Source of the DNA: Lysobacteraceae bacterium SCN 69-320
Lineage (GTDB): Bacteria; Pseudomonadota; Gammaproteobacteria; Xanthomonadales; Rhodanobacteraceae
NCBI GenBank assembly: GCA_001725155.1
Contig: MEFP01000002.1
Span: 289,050-353,049 of the forward strand
Length of the DNA stretch: 64,000 nucleotides
Reading direction: 5' to 3'
Shown: piece after piece, positions 26,601 to 36,054 of the stretch
Layout of the letters: each line of letters opens with the position of its first letter
How positions within the stretch are numbered: the stretch's first letter is position 1
Notes under the pieces: model-generated
Databases searched by the model: none
The model's input: only the letters and a program-made list of their open reading frames with translations
What the model was told of the DNA's origin: nothing
Position numbers and translations under genes: made by a program

Positions 26601-27363
26601 TGAGCTTGCGCAGGTTGTTCGGCATGACCTGCTGCACGAAGTCGCGCGCGTCGTGGTACAGCTCCTCGTTGTCGATGAGGATTTCGCCGACGTCGTTGCG
26701 CAGGTAGTCGCGCAGCGCGCGGATGATGAGCTTGGATTCCTGGTAGATCAGGAACGGACCCGGGCGCGAGGTGGCCGCTTCGGAGATCGCCTTCCACAGC
26801 TGCAGCAGGTAGTCGAGATCCCACTGCAGCTCTTCGGCGTCGCGGCCCATGCCGGCCGTGCGGATGATCAGGCCCATGTCGTCGGGGCAGTTCAGGTGGT
26901 CCATGACCTCCTTGAGGTTGGCCCGGTCCTCGCCCTCGATGCGGCGCGACACGCCGCCCGCACGCGGGTTGTTCGGCATCAGCACCATGTAGCGGCCGGC
27001 CAGCGAGATGAAGGTGGTCAGCGCGGCGCCCTTGTTGCCGCGCTCTTCCTTCTCGACCTGGACGACGATTTCCTGGCCTTCCTTGATCAGCTCGCGGATG
27101 CCGGCGCGGTTGTGGTCCACGCCCGAGGCGAAGAAGTCGCGCGAGATTTCCTTCAGCGGCAGGAAGCCGTGGCGCTCGCCGCCATATTCGACGAAGCAGG
27201 CTTCGAGCGAGGGTTCCACACGGGTGATGCGGCCCTTGTAGATGTTGGCCTTCTTCTGTTCCTTGGAGGGGATCTCGATGTCGAGGTCGAACAGGTTCTG
27301 GCCGTCCACGATGGCCACACGCAACTCCTCACGCTGAGTCGCGTTGATCAACATACGTTTCAT
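23674..27363 (-). CDS. rne: Ribonuclease E
   Basis: A 1229-residue endoribonuclease for mRNA decay and rRNA/tRNA processing, and scaffold of the degradosome at the inner membrane. The N-terminal catalytic half has an S1 domain (about residues 37-125), catalytic D301 ([12 protein letters not shown]) and D344 ([10 protein letters not shown]), and the Zn-link CPRC (C402, C405). From about residue 560 the protein is low complexity: first basic, Gln/Arg-rich RNA-binding-like segments ([13 protein letters not shown]), then several hundred residues of Ala/Pro repeats, ending TEGDDKSA. The frame is open to 27540, but [10 protein letters not shown] at 27363 is the conserved start. It is divergent from rluC, as in E. 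coli. Confidence 0.97.
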   Translation of the reverse strand: MKRMLINATQREELRVAIVDGQNLFDLDIEIPSKEQKKANIYKGRITRVEPSLEACFVEYGGERHGFLPLKEISRDFFASGVDHNRAGIRELIKEGQEIVVQVEKEERGNKGAALTTFISLAGRYMVLMPNNPRAGGVSRRIEGEDRANLKEVMDHLNCPDDMGLIIRTAGMGRDAEELQWDLDYLLQLWKAISEAATSRPGPFLIYQESKLIIRALRDYLRNDVGEILIDNEELYHDARDFVQQVMPNNLRKLKLYKDTTPLFSRFQIETQIENAFERTVRLPSGGSIVIDQTEALTAIDINSAKATKGGDIEETAFNTNREAAIEIARQLRIRDAGGLIVIDFIDMDSPRHQREVEETLKDALKLDRARVQLGRISRFGLMEMSRQRLRPSLGESTQIVCPRCTGHGRIRSIESLSLSALRLVEEHAMKDNTGQVLVQAPSSVANFLLNEKRRQVSEIEQRHDVAVIIVADEKLETPHLEIQRIKSADMGDSPRPSYDRLTPIVVTPPPQVAQPSAEPERPAVSRVVPASPAPLRPDEDEAPVAAPAPAAAPAAARSAPSPGFWSRVMAFFKGEPEAPAAPVAAAAPAKPARPASPARNERDARRGGRDRDGRDRDGRDRGARGDAQRGGRDGAKPQRAEQPQAKPAQGGQAQQRQDKDKDKEPRQPQGGAQQQARPERQDKPERQDKRQGDNRGPRPQDGRGEAAKADARDNAAPKPAAEPRTAEPRQPEARSEARAAATAGADAKAAEANKPVIAAPLAEDAVAAAPLAAAAPGEVAPGIAADDSGREGGRRRRGRRGGRRRRRNEAGQAGAAGDEDGDFDDEDGDTAADAAAARPANDDTSPRPAAAPRAAAPRDGVTPPATGDAGATTAATSAAPIASAPASPAEAKPEAAARPAAVASVPAPLASSPAAPAAAAPAPAVPTPTPTPTPAAPAPEASAAAASTPVAPTASAPVPAAPAAAASTPTTPATTAPTASTPAAPAPAVAAATPTASAPPASAPVAPAQAAPPAPAASAPAAPTTPAAAVPAPAPETRAATTPAPAAPASAPANPAPLASAPVRTAPIPATPASAVVTPPPAPVVPPRVAPAKPVVDSSVPAPPRSAPIPVSAAPAEPKPMPVPPAPAATPAPQPAPVKLAVPTAVASAPIAGAARPAAPEAAKPAAQLSLGMPEPQPELPAGTSVRQAVSSALRAPPAARPVTPAAKADAKPAESDDKPTEGDDKSA

Positions 27364-27434
27364 TGTCTTGATTCCGTAATGCGCTCTACCGCTTACGGAC
27401 GCGGAGGCGCATACCTCGCAGGAAGCTCCTGCGC

Positions 27435-27454
27435 TACGCAGCGGCAGCTGCGTA
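27435..27454 (-). promoter_or_regulatory. rne leader hairpin 1
   Basis: A perfect 8-base inverted repeat, TACGCAGC-GGCA-GCTGCGTA, 72-91 bases upstream of the rne start. In E. coli, stem-loops of the rne 5' UTR mediate autoregulation by RNase E; a similar role here is inferred from position only. Confidence 0.45.
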
Positions 27455-27460
27455 CGGAAA

Positions 27461-27476
27461 GACCGGCAAGCCGGTC
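27461..27476 (-). promoter_or_regulatory. rne leader hairpin 2
   Basis: GACCGG-CAAG-CCGGTC, a perfect 6-base stem with tetraloop, 6 bases from hairpin 1. The tandem arrangement within the likely rne leader is compatible with feedback control by RNase E, but no experimental basis is visible. Confidence 0.4.
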
Positions 27477-27829
27477 GGCGGACGACGGTGGCGCAATGCG
27501 CCGGTCCGGCGCCGTCCTGGCTGCGCACTCTCGCGGCCATCGCCGGGAGCGCGTGTTGTGTTCTGGTCCGCCGCGACTCGCGTCGCGTCGGCTCGAAAAG
27601 TATTGCCTTGCCCGACCGGAGACCCTCCGCGACGCATGCCGCGCTGCGGGCAATCTCCGACCCGATCCGTTACGATGCGGCCGGTCGCCACGATGGTTCC
27701 GGTCAGGAATCCGCCGGGGCCGGCAGTACAGTCAACGGGTAGGTGCATCGCCGAACGATGGTCGAATACCTCGTTCCTTGACGCGAAGTGCAGCCCGAGT
27801 CTACCAGCTGACAGCAGATTTCTTCAATC

Positions 27830-28807
27830 GTGACGCGAACTTCGGACAATTCCTCCGGCGCGGGTACGGGCGTGCGACTGGTTCGCGTCGCCGACGACCG
27901 CGACGGCCAGCGCATCGACAATTTCCTGGCCGGCCAGCTGAAAGGCGTGCCCAAGAGCCTGATCTATCGGATCTTGCGTACCGGCCAGGTGCGTCTGAAC
28001 GGCAAGCGCGCCAAGCCCGACAGCCGCGTCGCCGGCGGCGACGAGGTGCGTATCCCGCCGGTGCGCGTGGCCGAGCCCGGTGCGGTCGCGCCGCCGCCGC
28101 GCGGCATGACCGAGCGTATTGCCGAGTCCGTCATCTACGAGGACAAGGACTTCCTGGTCCTGTCCAAGCCTGCCGGTATCGCCGCCCACGGCGGTTCCGG
28201 CGTCAGCCACGGCGCGATCGAGCTGCTGCGCGCGCTGCGCCCCCGCGACACCATCGAACTCGTGCATCGTCTGGACCGCGACACCAGCGGCGTGCTCGTG
28301 CTGGCCCGGCGTCGTGCCGCGCTGACCGGCCTGCAGGAACTGATCCGCGAGAACCGCACGACCAAGCAGTACCTCTGCCTGCTGCAGGGGCAGCTGCCGC
28401 GGGCGTCGCTCAGCGTCAACGCGCCGCTGCGCAAGTCGATCCTGCAGGGCGGCGAGCGCATGGTCCGCGTCGACAGCGACGGCAAGCCGTCGCTGACCCA
28501 TTTCAAGACCATCGAGAAATACGCCGCGGCCAGCCTCGTCGAAGCGACGCTGGAAACCGGCCGCACGCACCAGATCCGCGTGCATAGCCAGCATGTCGGC
28601 CATCCGATCGCCGGCGACGACAAGTACGGCGACGCCGAATTCAACAAGTCGCTGCGCCCCTTCGGTCTGCGCCGGCTGTTCCTGCATGCCAAGCATTTCG
28701 GCTTCGAGCTCGGCGGCAGGACCTATGCGTTCTCGGCGCCGCTGGCCGAAGACCTGGCAGCGGTGCTCGAGCAGCTGCCGACGGCGCCGCGCCGCGCCGG
28801 CGGCTAG
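27830..28807 (+). CDS. rluC: 23S rRNA pseudouridine synthase RluC
   Basis: A 325-residue RluA-family enzyme that isomerises uridines in 23S rRNA (positions 955/2504/2580 in E. coli). It has an N-terminal S4 RNA-binding domain (about residues 27-85, QRIDNFLAGQLKGVPKSLIYR). The catalytic motif HRLDRDTSGVLVLA carries D149, and the late motif TGRTHQIRVHSQHVGHPIAGDDKYG is present. It starts at GTG 27830 with no strong ribosome site. The divergent arrangement with rne matches other gammaproteobacteria and supports the RluC assignment over paralogues. Confidence 0.93.
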   Translation: MTRTSDNSSGAGTGVRLVRVADDRDGQRIDNFLAGQLKGVPKSLIYRILRTGQVRLNGKRAKPDSRVAGGDEVRIPPVRVAEPGAVAPPPRGMTERIAESVIYEDKDFLVLSKPAGIAAHGGSGVSHGAIELLRALRPRDTIELVHRLDRDTSGVLVLARRRAALTGLQELIRENRTTKQYLCLLQGQLPRASLSVNAPLRKSILQGGERMVRVDSDGKPSLTHFKTIEKYAAASLVEATLETGRTHQIRVHSQHVGHPIAGDDKYGDAEFNKSLRPFGLRRLFLHAKHFGFELGGRTYAFSAPLAEDLAAVLEQLPTAPRRAGG

Positions 28808-28820
28808 ACCGCGACGATAA

Positions 28821-29162
28821 CGACAGCGGCCGCCCGCCGCGGCGGTTCCGGCTGCGGTCAACTACTTCGTCGAATCCACTCCTTCGGAAGTCGACTTCTA
28901 CTATTGCCCGTCCGGAACTACGGCGTCGCTGGACGTGACGTCGGAACAGGGGCTGCCGGTGGCCGGCCTGATGCAGATGATTTCACCGGGGCAGAGCCAC
29001 CGTCACACGACCGACGTCACGTCGATGCCGCTCGCGGGTCCCCTGCTGTCGGCCTTCGACAACGAAGGCCTCGCGGGGGGCTGGAAAGTGCGTCTGTACA
29101 ACCGGACTGCCGATCAGATCCTGCCGGAAGGCGTCAAGCTGCGGCTCGTGCGCAAGTCCTGA
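28821..29162 (+). pseudogene. C-terminal fragment of an unknown, probably exported protein
   Basis: The frame is open from just after a TAA (28818-28820) to the TGA at 29162 and reads like real protein from about 28858 (NYFVESTPSEVDFYYCPSG). It continues through [19 protein letters not shown] to an end KLRLVRKS. No ATG precedes this part; the only in-frame start is GTG 28935, without a ribosome site. The closing GGWKVRLYN...GVKLRL pattern resembles the last strands of P-domain or jelly-roll modules of secreted proteins, but this is weak. It probably remains from a deleted gene. Confidence 0.4.
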
Positions 29163-29430
29163 GCCGGACGCGCCATACCCCGTGCCGCGAGTGCGGCGGC
29201 ACGGGGCCTGCGCCGGGGAGGCGCTCGGATCAGGGCCCGGCGGCGCGGCCATCGGGAGCTGCCGCGCCGGCCGGCGGACTCTCGCGGGTTCTGCGGCTGT
29301 GTTTGCCATGGCGCGGTGGTGGTGTTTCGGGACGGAACTCGTGTCCGTCCTGGCGGTCCCTCGGGCCGGCTGTGGCGCTGATTCCGGACGGCTCCGCTAT
29401 CCCGCCGCTTCCGGCTATGATCGGTCGCTT
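29163..29430. other. Non-coding stretch before mutL
   Basis: A 268-base interval between the fragment and mutL. The open frame upstream of the mutL ATG (from 29182) shows no protein-like character. It starts with an imperfect GC-rich inverted repeat (CCCCGTGCCG around 29178 with CGGCACGGGG near 29200) that could fold in RNA. It presumably contains the mutL promoter. Confidence 0.4.
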
Positions 29431-31269
29431 ATGTCCCGCATCCGCCAGCTCCCCGTCGAACTCGTCAACCAGATCGCCGCCGGCGAAGTCATCGAAAGAC
29501 CGGCCTCGGTGGTCAAGGAGCTCGTCGAGAACAGCCTCGACGCCGGCGCGCGGCGCATCGAGATCGACATCGAGGACGGCGGCGCACGCCTGATCCGCGT
29601 GCGTGACGACGGCGGCGGCATCGACGCCGACGATCTGCCGCTGGCGATCAGCGCGCATGCGACCAGCAAGATCGCGAGCTTCGACGATCTCGAACGCGTA
29701 TCCACCCTGGGCTTTCGCGGCGAGGCGCTGCCCAGCATCGCCTCGATCGCGCGCTTCGCGCTGACCTCGCGCCCTGCCGCGCAGGCGCATGCGCTGCGCA
29801 TCGAGGTCGACGGCGGCAAGCCGCAGCCGCCACGGCCGGCGCAGCATCCGGCCGGCACCACGATCGAAGTGCGCGACCTGTTCTACAACGTGCCGGCGCG
29901 GCGCAAGTTCCTGCGCGCCGAACGCACCGAATTCGGCCGCATCGACGAGCTGATCGCCTCGCTGGCGCTGGTGCATACCGGCGTGGAATTCCGCCTGAGC
30001 AACAACGGCAAGCCCGTGCGCCTGCTGCGTGCGGCGGCCGATCCGGCGACGGTCGCCGCGCGCGTCGGCGATCTGCTCGGCGAGGAGTTCCTGCAGCAGA
30101 GCCTGCGTCTCGAACACGAAGGTGCCGGCCTGCGCCTGAGCGGCTGGGTCGGTTTGCCGACGGCGTCGCGGGCCCAGGCCGACCAGCAGTATTTCTACGT
30201 CAACGGCCGGCTCGTGCGCGACAAGGTCGTCGCGCATGCGGTGCGCCAGGCCTATGCCGACGTGCTTTTCCAGGGTCGTCATCCGGCCTTCGTGCTGTTC
30301 CTCGACCTGGATCCGCTCGGCGTTGACGTCAACGTGCATCCGGCCAAGCACGAGGTGCGCTTCCGCGAGGCGCGGCTCGTGCACGATTTTCTCTACCGCA
30401 CCTTGAACGAGGCGCTGGCCGAGACGCGCGCCGGCGCGGCGACTGCCGTACCCACCGCGCCGCTGCCGGCTGCCGCGCCGGCCGGCGCCTATGCCTACGG
30501 CAACTGGCGCGGCCAGAGCGCGCTGGGCCTCGGCGTGCGCGAACCGCTGGCCGACTATGCCGCGCTGCTCGGCTCCGCGCCGGCGCTGCCGCCGACCGAT
30601 GCCGGCTGGCCGGCGGCCCCGGCCGCGACCGTCGACGGCGCGGCCTTCGCCGCCGGACTCGCCGCGGCCGAAGCCGGCGAGGCGCCGCCGCCGCTGGGCT
30701 ATGCGCTGGCCCAGCTGCACGGCATCTACGTGCTGGCGCAGAACGCGCACGGACTCGTGCTGGTCGACATGCACGCGGCACACGAACGCATCACCTACGA
30801 GCGGCTCAAGGCCGCGCAGGCCGGGCAGGGCATCCGCTCGCAGCTGCTGCTGGTGCCGCTGGGCATCAGCCTCAGCGAGCGCGAGGCCGCCTGCGTCGAG
30901 GATCAGGGGGCGCGCTTCGCCGAGCTCGGCTTCGAACTGCAGCGCAGCGGACCGCAGAGCGTGCTGGTCAAGCGCCTGCCGACCCTGCTCGACGGCGCCG
31001 ACGCGGCCCAGCTGATTCGCGACGTGATCGCCGACCTGCTGGTCCAGGGCAGTTCGCGGCGCATCGAGGAGGCCGGCAACGACGTGCTCGCGACGATGGC
31101 CTGCCACGGTTCGGTGCGCGCCAACCGGCGCCTGAGCCTGCCGGAGATGAATGCGCTGCTGCGCGACATGGAGGCAACCGAGCGCTCGGGCCAGTGCAAT
31201 CACGGCCGGCCGACCTGGGTACAGCTGTCGATCGGCGAGCTCGATCGCCTGTTCCTGCGCGGGCGCTGA
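29431..31269 (+). CDS. mutL: DNA mismatch repair protein MutL (endonuclease-motif type)
   Basis: A 612-residue mismatch repair ATPase linking MutS to strand incision. The N-terminal GHKL ATPase shows [18 protein letters not shown], and [13 protein letters not shown]; the transducer domain follows to about residue 330. After an Ala/Pro-rich linker, the C-terminal domain has [12 protein letters not shown] (from D446), matching the D-x-H-A-x2-E-x4-E metal-binding endonuclease motif, plus ACHGSVRAN and [10 protein letters not shown]. coli MutL lacks this motif and uses MutH; this version probably nicks DNA itself. The start ATG 29431 ([20 protein letters not shown]) is the conserved N-terminus. 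Confidence 0.95.
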   Translation: MSRIRQLPVELVNQIAAGEVIERPASVVKELVENSLDAGARRIEIDIEDGGARLIRVRDDGGGIDADDLPLAISAHATSKIASFDDLERVSTLGFRGEALPSIASIARFALTSRPAAQAHALRIEVDGGKPQPPRPAQHPAGTTIEVRDLFYNVPARRKFLRAERTEFGRIDELIASLALVHTGVEFRLSNNGKPVRLLRAAADPATVAARVGDLLGEEFLQQSLRLEHEGAGLRLSGWVGLPTASRAQADQQYFYVNGRLVRDKVVAHAVRQAYADVLFQGRHPAFVLFLDLDPLGVDVNVHPAKHEVRFREARLVHDFLYRTLNEALAETRAGAATAVPTAPLPAAAPAGAYAYGNWRGQSALGLGVREPLADYAALLGSAPALPPTDAGWPAAPAATVDGAAFAAGLAAAEAGEAPPPLGYALAQLHGIYVLAQNAHGLVLVDMHAAHERITYERLKAAQAGQGIRSQLLLVPLGISLSEREAACVEDQGARFAELGFELQRSGPQSVLVKRLPTLLDGADAAQLIRDVIADLLVQGSSRRIEEAGNDVLATMACHGSVRANRRLSLPEMNALLRDMEATERSGQCNHGRPTWVQLSIGELDRLFLRGR

Positions 31270-31379
31270 AGGTGACCGCGCCGCGGTACCGCCCATCGGT
31301 CGCCGGCACGCCAGCCGTCATGCATCGGCGTTGAATTTTCGTTGTCTGTTTCAAGACCATCCAGAAGAGGATTGCAGCA

Positions 31380-32285
31380 ATGGCGTTATTGTTCGCCGCC
31401 GCGCTCGCGGCCATGACTTCCACCGCGGTCGATCTCGAAAGCGCCTCGGCCGAAGAACGCTACACCGTCGAGATCAAGAACTGGCGCGCCGAGCGCCGCG
31501 AGCGGCTGACCTCGCCGACGGGCTGGCTCAGCCTCGTCGGCCTGCATTGGCTCAAGGACGGCGACAACACCGTCGGCAGCGCCAAGGACAACGACATCGT
31601 CATCGCCGCGGCCCCGCCCAAGCTCGGCACGGCGACCCTGGCCGGCGGCAAGGTGACCTTCGCCCTGCACGAAGGCAGCGTCGGCGTCATCGGCGGCAGC
31701 GACCGCGCGCGCAGCGGCACCCTGCAGGACGATGCGAGCACCGAGCGACCGACCCAGGTCGCGTTCGGTACGGCCTCGTTCTACGTGATCGACCGCAACG
31801 GCAAGAAGGCACTGCGCGTGCGCGACACCGAAGCGCCGACGCGCAAGAACTTCCTCGGCCTGGATTATTTCGACGTCGCCGAGAAATGGCGCATCGAGGC
31901 GAAGTGGGAGGCGTTCGATCCGCCCAAGACCCTGGAAGTGCCGACCGTGCTCGGCACGGTGGAGAAGTACCAGGTGCCCGGCAAGGCCGTGTTCGAGCGC
32001 GGCGGCAAGCACTACGAAGTGCAGCCGGTGTTCGAGACGCCGGGCGCCAAGCAGCTGTTCCTGATCTTCGCCGACAAGACCAGCGGCAAGGAGACCTACG
32101 GCGCGGCCCGCTTCCTGTACAGCGATCTGCCGAAGGACGGCAAGATCGTGCTGGACTTCAACAAGGCCTACAACCCGCCGTGCGCGTTCACGCCGTATGC
32201 GACCTGTCCGCTGGCGCCGCCGGAGAACCGCCTGAACCTGCGCGTCGACGCCGGCGAGAAGAAGTACAAGGGCAGCGCGCACTGA
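31380..32285 (+). CDS. DUF1684 family exported protein
   Basis: A 301-residue protein with a short N-terminal hydrophobic signal (MALLFAAALAAMTSTAV), preceded by AGAGG about 8 bases upstream. The DUF1684 domain covers the rest: EIKNWRAERRERLTSPTGWL, then SLVGLHWLKDGDNTVGSA, then GRNGKK-like DRNGKKALRVRD. The late region has KAYNPPCAFTPYATCPLAPP, which closely matches the conserved Cys-containing end of this family. Biochemical function is unknown. It stands alone, 14 bases before the phosphoesterase gene, and could be co-transcribed with it. Confidence 0.85.
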   Translation: MALLFAAALAAMTSTAVDLESASAEERYTVEIKNWRAERRERLTSPTGWLSLVGLHWLKDGDNTVGSAKDNDIVIAAAPPKLGTATLAGGKVTFALHEGSVGVIGGSDRARSGTLQDDASTERPTQVAFGTASFYVIDRNGKKALRVRDTEAPTRKNFLGLDYFDVAEKWRIEAKWEAFDPPKTLEVPTVLGTVEKYQVPGKAVFERGGKHYEVQPVFETPGAKQLFLIFADKTSGKETYGAARFLYSDLPKDGKIVLDFNKAYNPPCAFTPYATCPLAPPENRLNLRVDAGEKKYKGSAH

Positions 32286-32298
32286 CCCGGCGCGGCGC

Positions 32299-32811
32299 AT
32301 GCGCGTACTGATCGTGGCGGACACGCACGGCTGGGTCGACGCGCGCATCATTGCGTTCGCGCGCGACTGCGACGCGGTCGTGCATGCGGGCGACGTCGGC
32401 GCCGAGGCCGTGCTCGATGCGCTCGGCGGGGCCGTCACGGCCGTACGCGGCAACAACGATGTGCCGGCGAAATGGCCGGCCGCGCAGCAGGCGCGGCTGG
32501 CCGCGCTGCCGGCCGAAGCCGTCCTGGAACTGCCCGGCGGTCGCCTCGTCGTCGTGCATGGCGACCGCTGGCCGGCGCGCGGCCGGCATGCGGCGCTGCG
32601 TCAGGCCTACCCGGCTGCGCGCGCCGTCGTTTACGGGCATAGTCACCGCCTCGTGGTCGATACCGACGCGCTGCCCTGGGTGCTGAACCCGGGCGCCGCG
32701 GGCCGCGCGCGCACCAACGGCGGACCGAGCTGCCTGCTGCTGCAGGCCACGCCGCAGGCCTGGAGCGTGCTGCCGCAGCGTCAGGCCGACGGTTATCGCG
32801 ACACGGTCTGA
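32299..32811 (+). CDS. Metallophosphoesterase, YfcE/MJ0936-like
   Basis: A 170-residue calcineurin-like phosphoesterase, probably a small phosphodiesterase with two metal ions. All motifs are present in order: DTHG (residues 8-11), GD in HAGDVG, GNND, VVHGDR and GHSHR. The closing NPGA is also typical. Natural substrate unknown. It starts 14 bases after the DUF1684 stop. Confidence 0.9.
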   Translation: MRVLIVADTHGWVDARIIAFARDCDAVVHAGDVGAEAVLDALGGAVTAVRGNNDVPAKWPAAQQARLAALPAEAVLELPGGRLVVVHGDRWPARGRHAALRQAYPAARAVVYGHSHRLVVDTDALPWVLNPGAAGRARTNGGPSCLLLQATPQAWSVLPQRQADGYRDTV

Positions 32812-32995
32812 ATCCGTTCCGCACGACTGGCAGGCTGTCGGGAAGCCGCCGGCCAGGGCGGTCCCGGGCGGGATCGCAGGCGAGCCGGTCGCGCCGGCGG
32901 CGGATGCACGAAAGCACATGCGCGGGCGTGGCCGGCGCCGTTCGAGGGAGAAACCGGCAAGAGGCCGATTCTCCGGATCCTGACAGGGGGAAACC

Positions 32996-33760
32996 GTGGA
33001 CTTCAGCAACAAGGCGCACCGGCTGTTCCTGATCCTGACGGCGATCTTCGTCGCCAACGCGATCCTCGCCGAACTCATCGGCGTGAAGATCTTCGCGCTG
33101 GAAGAAACGCTCGGCGTGCAGCCGTTCAACTGGAATCTGTTCGGTCAGAGCGGTTCGCTGAGCTTCACCGCGGGCACCCTGCTGTGGCCCATCGTGTTCG
33201 TGATGACCGACGTCATCAACGAATACTTCGGCCGGCGCGGCGTGCGCATGATCTCCTGGCTCGCGGTATTCCTGATCATCTACGCGTTCGTGTTCGCGTT
33301 CGCCGCGATCGCGCTGGCACCGGCGGGCTGGTGGGTCAAGGTCGGCGAATCCCAGGGCGTGCCCGACATGCAGGCCGCGTTCGCGCAGATCTTCGGCCAG
33401 GGACTGTGGACCATAGGCGGCTCGGTCACCGCGTTCCTGATCGGCCAGATCGTCGATGTCGGCATCTTCCACGCGATACGCGAGCGCACCGGCGACCGCC
33501 ACATCTGGCTGCGTGCGACCGGCTCCACCCTGGTATCGCAGCTGTTCGACAGCGTGATCGTGCTGTACATCGCGTTCGTGATCGGCCCGCAGCACTGGCC
33601 GGTCAGCCTCTGGCTCGCGGTCGCGACGGTCAACTACACCTACAAGGTCGGCGCGGCGATCGCACTGACGCCGCTGATCTATCTCCTCCGCCGCGTGCTC
33701 GACGCCTGGCTGGGCCCGGCGCTCAGCCACGAGCTCAAGGCCAGGGCCGCCGCGGCCTGA
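32996..33760 (+). CDS. Queuosine precursor transporter (YhhQ family)
   Basis: A 254-residue inner-membrane protein of the DUF165/VUT_1 family, which imports queuosine precursors for tRNA modification. It starts at GTG 32996 with AGGGGG 5 bases upstream. It has about six membrane helices and the family-diagnostic WPIVFVMTDVINEYFGRRGV near residue 65. The late segment QLFDSVIVLYIAFVIG is also characteristic. No other queuosine gene is adjacent. An upstream gap of 184 bases holds no gene. Confidence 0.9.
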   Translation: MDFSNKAHRLFLILTAIFVANAILAELIGVKIFALEETLGVQPFNWNLFGQSGSLSFTAGTLLWPIVFVMTDVINEYFGRRGVRMISWLAVFLIIYAFVFAFAAIALAPAGWWVKVGESQGVPDMQAAFAQIFGQGLWTIGGSVTAFLIGQIVDVGIFHAIRERTGDRHIWLRATGSTLVSQLFDSVIVLYIAFVIGPQHWPVSLWLAVATVNYTYKVGAAIALTPLIYLLRRVLDAWLGPALSHELKARAAAA

Positions 33761-33799
33761 CGCCGCGCCACCGATTTTCTGCGAACCACGGGAATACAC

Positions 33800-35374
33800 A
33801 TGTCCACGACGACAGCGACGCTCACCCAGGCCGATGCCGCCAAGATGCCGCGCCAGATCCCCTTCATCATCGGCAACGAAGGCTGCGAGCGCTTCAGCTT
33901 CTACGGCATGCGCAACATCCTCGTGCAGTTCCTGATCACGTCACTGCTGCTGCAGCACATCACGGCCGGCGCCGAGCGCGAGCTCGCCGCCAAGGACCTG
34001 ATGCACACGTTCATGATCGGCGTGTATTTCTTCCCGCTGCTCGGCGGCTACCTGGCCGACCGCTTCTTCGGCAAGTACAGCACGATCCTGTGGTTCAGCC
34101 TGATCTACTGCGCCGGACAGTTCTGTCTCGCGCTGTTCGTCGACGACCGGCTCGGCTTCTTCCTCGGTCTGGGGTTGATCGCGCTGGGCTCCGGCGGCAT
34201 CAAGCCGCTGGTCGCGTCCTTCGTCGGCGACCAGTTCACCCAGGCCAACAAGCATCTGGCCAAGATCGTGTTCGACGGCTTCTACTGGATCATCAATTTC
34301 GGCTCGCTGTTCGCATCCCTGCTGATGCCGATCTTCCTGAAGAGCTTCGGCGCGCGCGTCGCCTTCGGCATTCCCGGCGTGCTCATGCTGATCGCCACGC
34401 TCGTGCTGTGGCTGGGCCGGCGCCAGTACGTCATGGTGCCGCCGGCGACGACGGCCGATCCGGATTCGTTCTACCGCGTCGTGCGCACGGCGCTGCGCGC
34501 CCGCCGCGGCGGCGAAGGCCGCCCCGGTCTCGTCGTCGCCGTGTTCGGCGCGCTCGCGGCGCTGGCCGCGCTGGCGTTCGCAGCCAAGCTCGGCGTCGTC
34601 ATCGCGATCTGCCTGGCCCTGGTCGCACTGCTCGCCGGCATCGGCGGCGGCGCCTGGCTGCAGCTCGAACGCGCGCGCGGCGTGCATGCGGATGCGGCCG
34701 TCGACGGCGTACGCAGCGTGCTGCGCGTGCTCGTGATCTTCGCGCTGGTCACGCCCTTCTTCTCGCTGTTCGACCAGAAGGCGTCGACCTGGGTCATCCA
34801 GGGCAATGCGATGACCAAGCCCGACTGGTTCGTTTCCTCGCAGATGCAGGCACTGAATCCGGCGCTCGTCATGCTGCTGATCCCGTTCAACAACCTCGTT
34901 CTGTATCCGTGGCTGCGCCGCATCGGCTGGGAAGCGACCGCGCTGCGCCGCATGACCGCCGGCATCGCCTTCAGCGGTCTGGCCTGGATCGTCATCGGCG
35001 GCATCCAGGTCGTCATGGACGGCGGCAGCCCGATGTCCATCGTCTGGCAGGTGCTGCCGTATGCACTGCTGACCTTCGGCGAAGTGCTGGTCTCGGCGAC
35101 CGGCCTCGAATTCGCCTACAGCCAGGCACCCGCGGCGATGAAGGGCGTGGTCATGAGCTTCTGGAACCTGACCACGACGATCGGCAATCTCTGGGTGCTG
35201 CTCGCCAACTTCGCCGTGCGCAACGATACGGTGACCGGCTCGATCGCCTCGACCGGCTTCAGCGTGACTGCGTTCCAGATGTTCTTCTTCGCCGCGTTCG
35301 CACTGATTGCCGCGCTGGCGTTCGGGCTGTATGCGCGAAGTTATCGCGAAGTGGACAATTACCGATCGGCGTAG
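33800..35374 (+). CDS. Proton-dependent oligopeptide transporter (POT/PTR family)
   Basis: A 524-residue major facilitator protein that imports di- and tripeptides with protons. The POT N-terminal motif is NEGCERFSFYGMRNIL (about residues 28-43), followed by PLLGGYLADRFFGKYSTI (about 75-92). Fourteen hydrophobic helices are expected; a charged cytoplasmic loop lies near residues 225-245 (ARRGGEGR). The late FGEVLVSATGLEFAYSQAP is the conserved POT segment of the C-terminal half. It follows the YhhQ-like gene by 39 bases. Confidence 0.93.
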   Translation: MSTTTATLTQADAAKMPRQIPFIIGNEGCERFSFYGMRNILVQFLITSLLLQHITAGAERELAAKDLMHTFMIGVYFFPLLGGYLADRFFGKYSTILWFSLIYCAGQFCLALFVDDRLGFFLGLGLIALGSGGIKPLVASFVGDQFTQANKHLAKIVFDGFYWIINFGSLFASLLMPIFLKSFGARVAFGIPGVLMLIATLVLWLGRRQYVMVPPATTADPDSFYRVVRTALRARRGGEGRPGLVVAVFGALAALAALAFAAKLGVVIAICLALVALLAGIGGGAWLQLERARGVHADAAVDGVRSVLRVLVIFALVTPFFSLFDQKASTWVIQGNAMTKPDWFVSSQMQALNPALVMLLIPFNNLVLYPWLRRIGWEATALRRMTAGIAFSGLAWIVIGGIQVVMDGGSPMSIVWQVLPYALLTFGEVLVSATGLEFAYSQAPAAMKGVVMSFWNLTTTIGNLWVLLANFAVRNDTVTGSIASTGFSVTAFQMFFFAAFALIAALAFGLYARSYREVDNYRSA

Positions 35375-35617
35375 TTTTCCGGTGCCGGCGGCGGGACGGA
35401 GTCCGCGCGTCTTCGTGCGGTGCGACGGCCGGTTGATCGTCGTGCCCGGTCACGCAGACGCCCGCGGCAGTCGTCGGGCCGGAGCCACGGATCCATCGTG
35501 CGCTACAGGCCGGGGGCGGGCAGCGTGCGACACCGCGCGGCGCGGCTGGCTGCAGTCGCGCGATGCCGCCGCGTGCAGGCTGCTATGCCGACATGGTTAG
35601 GTCCGGTGCGACGATTC

Positions 35618-35652
35618 AAAAAAGCCGGCGCCACCTCGCGGATGGCGCCGGC
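35618..35652 (-). terminator. Rho-independent terminator of the DUF1161 gene
   Basis: A perfect 10-base stem GCCGGCGCCA/TGGCGCCGGC (35624-35633 with 35643-35652) with a 9-base loop. On the minus strand it is followed by six Ts (35618-35623). It starts 15 bases beyond the stop at 35667. Confidence 0.9.
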
Positions 35653-35666
35653 AACGGAGGACCCGT

Positions 35667-35927
35667 TCAGCGCCTGGCGACGGCTTCGGTGCGCGCCGGC
35701 GTCTGGCGTTCGTACACGATGCGTTCGCTGCCGCCGTTGCAGGTGCCGACGGTCTTGCGCGCATCCTCGGCATCCTTGGCGACGACGGTCAGGCTGTAGT
35801 GCTTGACGCCCTTCGCGTCGAGGCCGGCGGCGATTTCCTGGCGCAGCTCTTCGCAGGGCTTGCGCGCCCAGGCCGAACCGGTGCTCAGGAACAGGGCGAC
35901 GGCGATCAGGGTCAGGACGGTCTTCAC
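35667..35927 (-). CDS. DUF1161 family small periplasmic protein
   Basis: An 86-residue protein with a signal peptide (residues 1-21, cleavage near SAWA) and the DUF1161 pattern: KPCEELRQEIAAGLDAKGVK, then YSLTVV, then VGTCNGGSERIVYER. The two cysteines probably form a disulfide. It starts at GTG 35927 with GGAGACC about 7 bases upstream. Function unknown. A strong terminator follows, so it is a single-gene unit. Confidence 0.82.
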   Translation of the reverse strand: MKTVLTLIAVALFLSTGSAWARKPCEELRQEIAAGLDAKGVKHYSLTVVAKDAEDARKTVGTCNGGSERIVYERQTPARTEAVARR

Positions 35928-36054
35928 AGCGGTCTCCAGTGGGGCAGGGCCGTTAGCGGCTGGAGAACAGCTTCGCGCCCGCTGCGGTCGGCGGCATGGG
36001 CGAGTTGTGGCAAGGTTCTGACCGCCCGGGTCGGAATGCGGACGGTGTGATCGC

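Larger units (their letters stand above)
27364..27829. promoter_or_regulatory. rne/rluC divergent intergenic region
   Basis: These 466 bases separate the divergent rne and rluC starts and should contain the promoters of both. On the rne side lie two compact hairpins (27435-27454 and 27461-27476) that would be in the rne leader. I cannot place convincing -35/-10 boxes, and the frames here look non-coding. Confidence 0.55.

Noticed and set aside
23458..28587. A 1709-codon plus-strand open frame opposite rne and running into rluC
   Set aside because: It is the complementary shadow of the GC-rich Ala/Pro-coding rne tail; the product is Arg/Gly/Val low complexity with no motif, whereas the minus frame encodes unmistakable RNase E.
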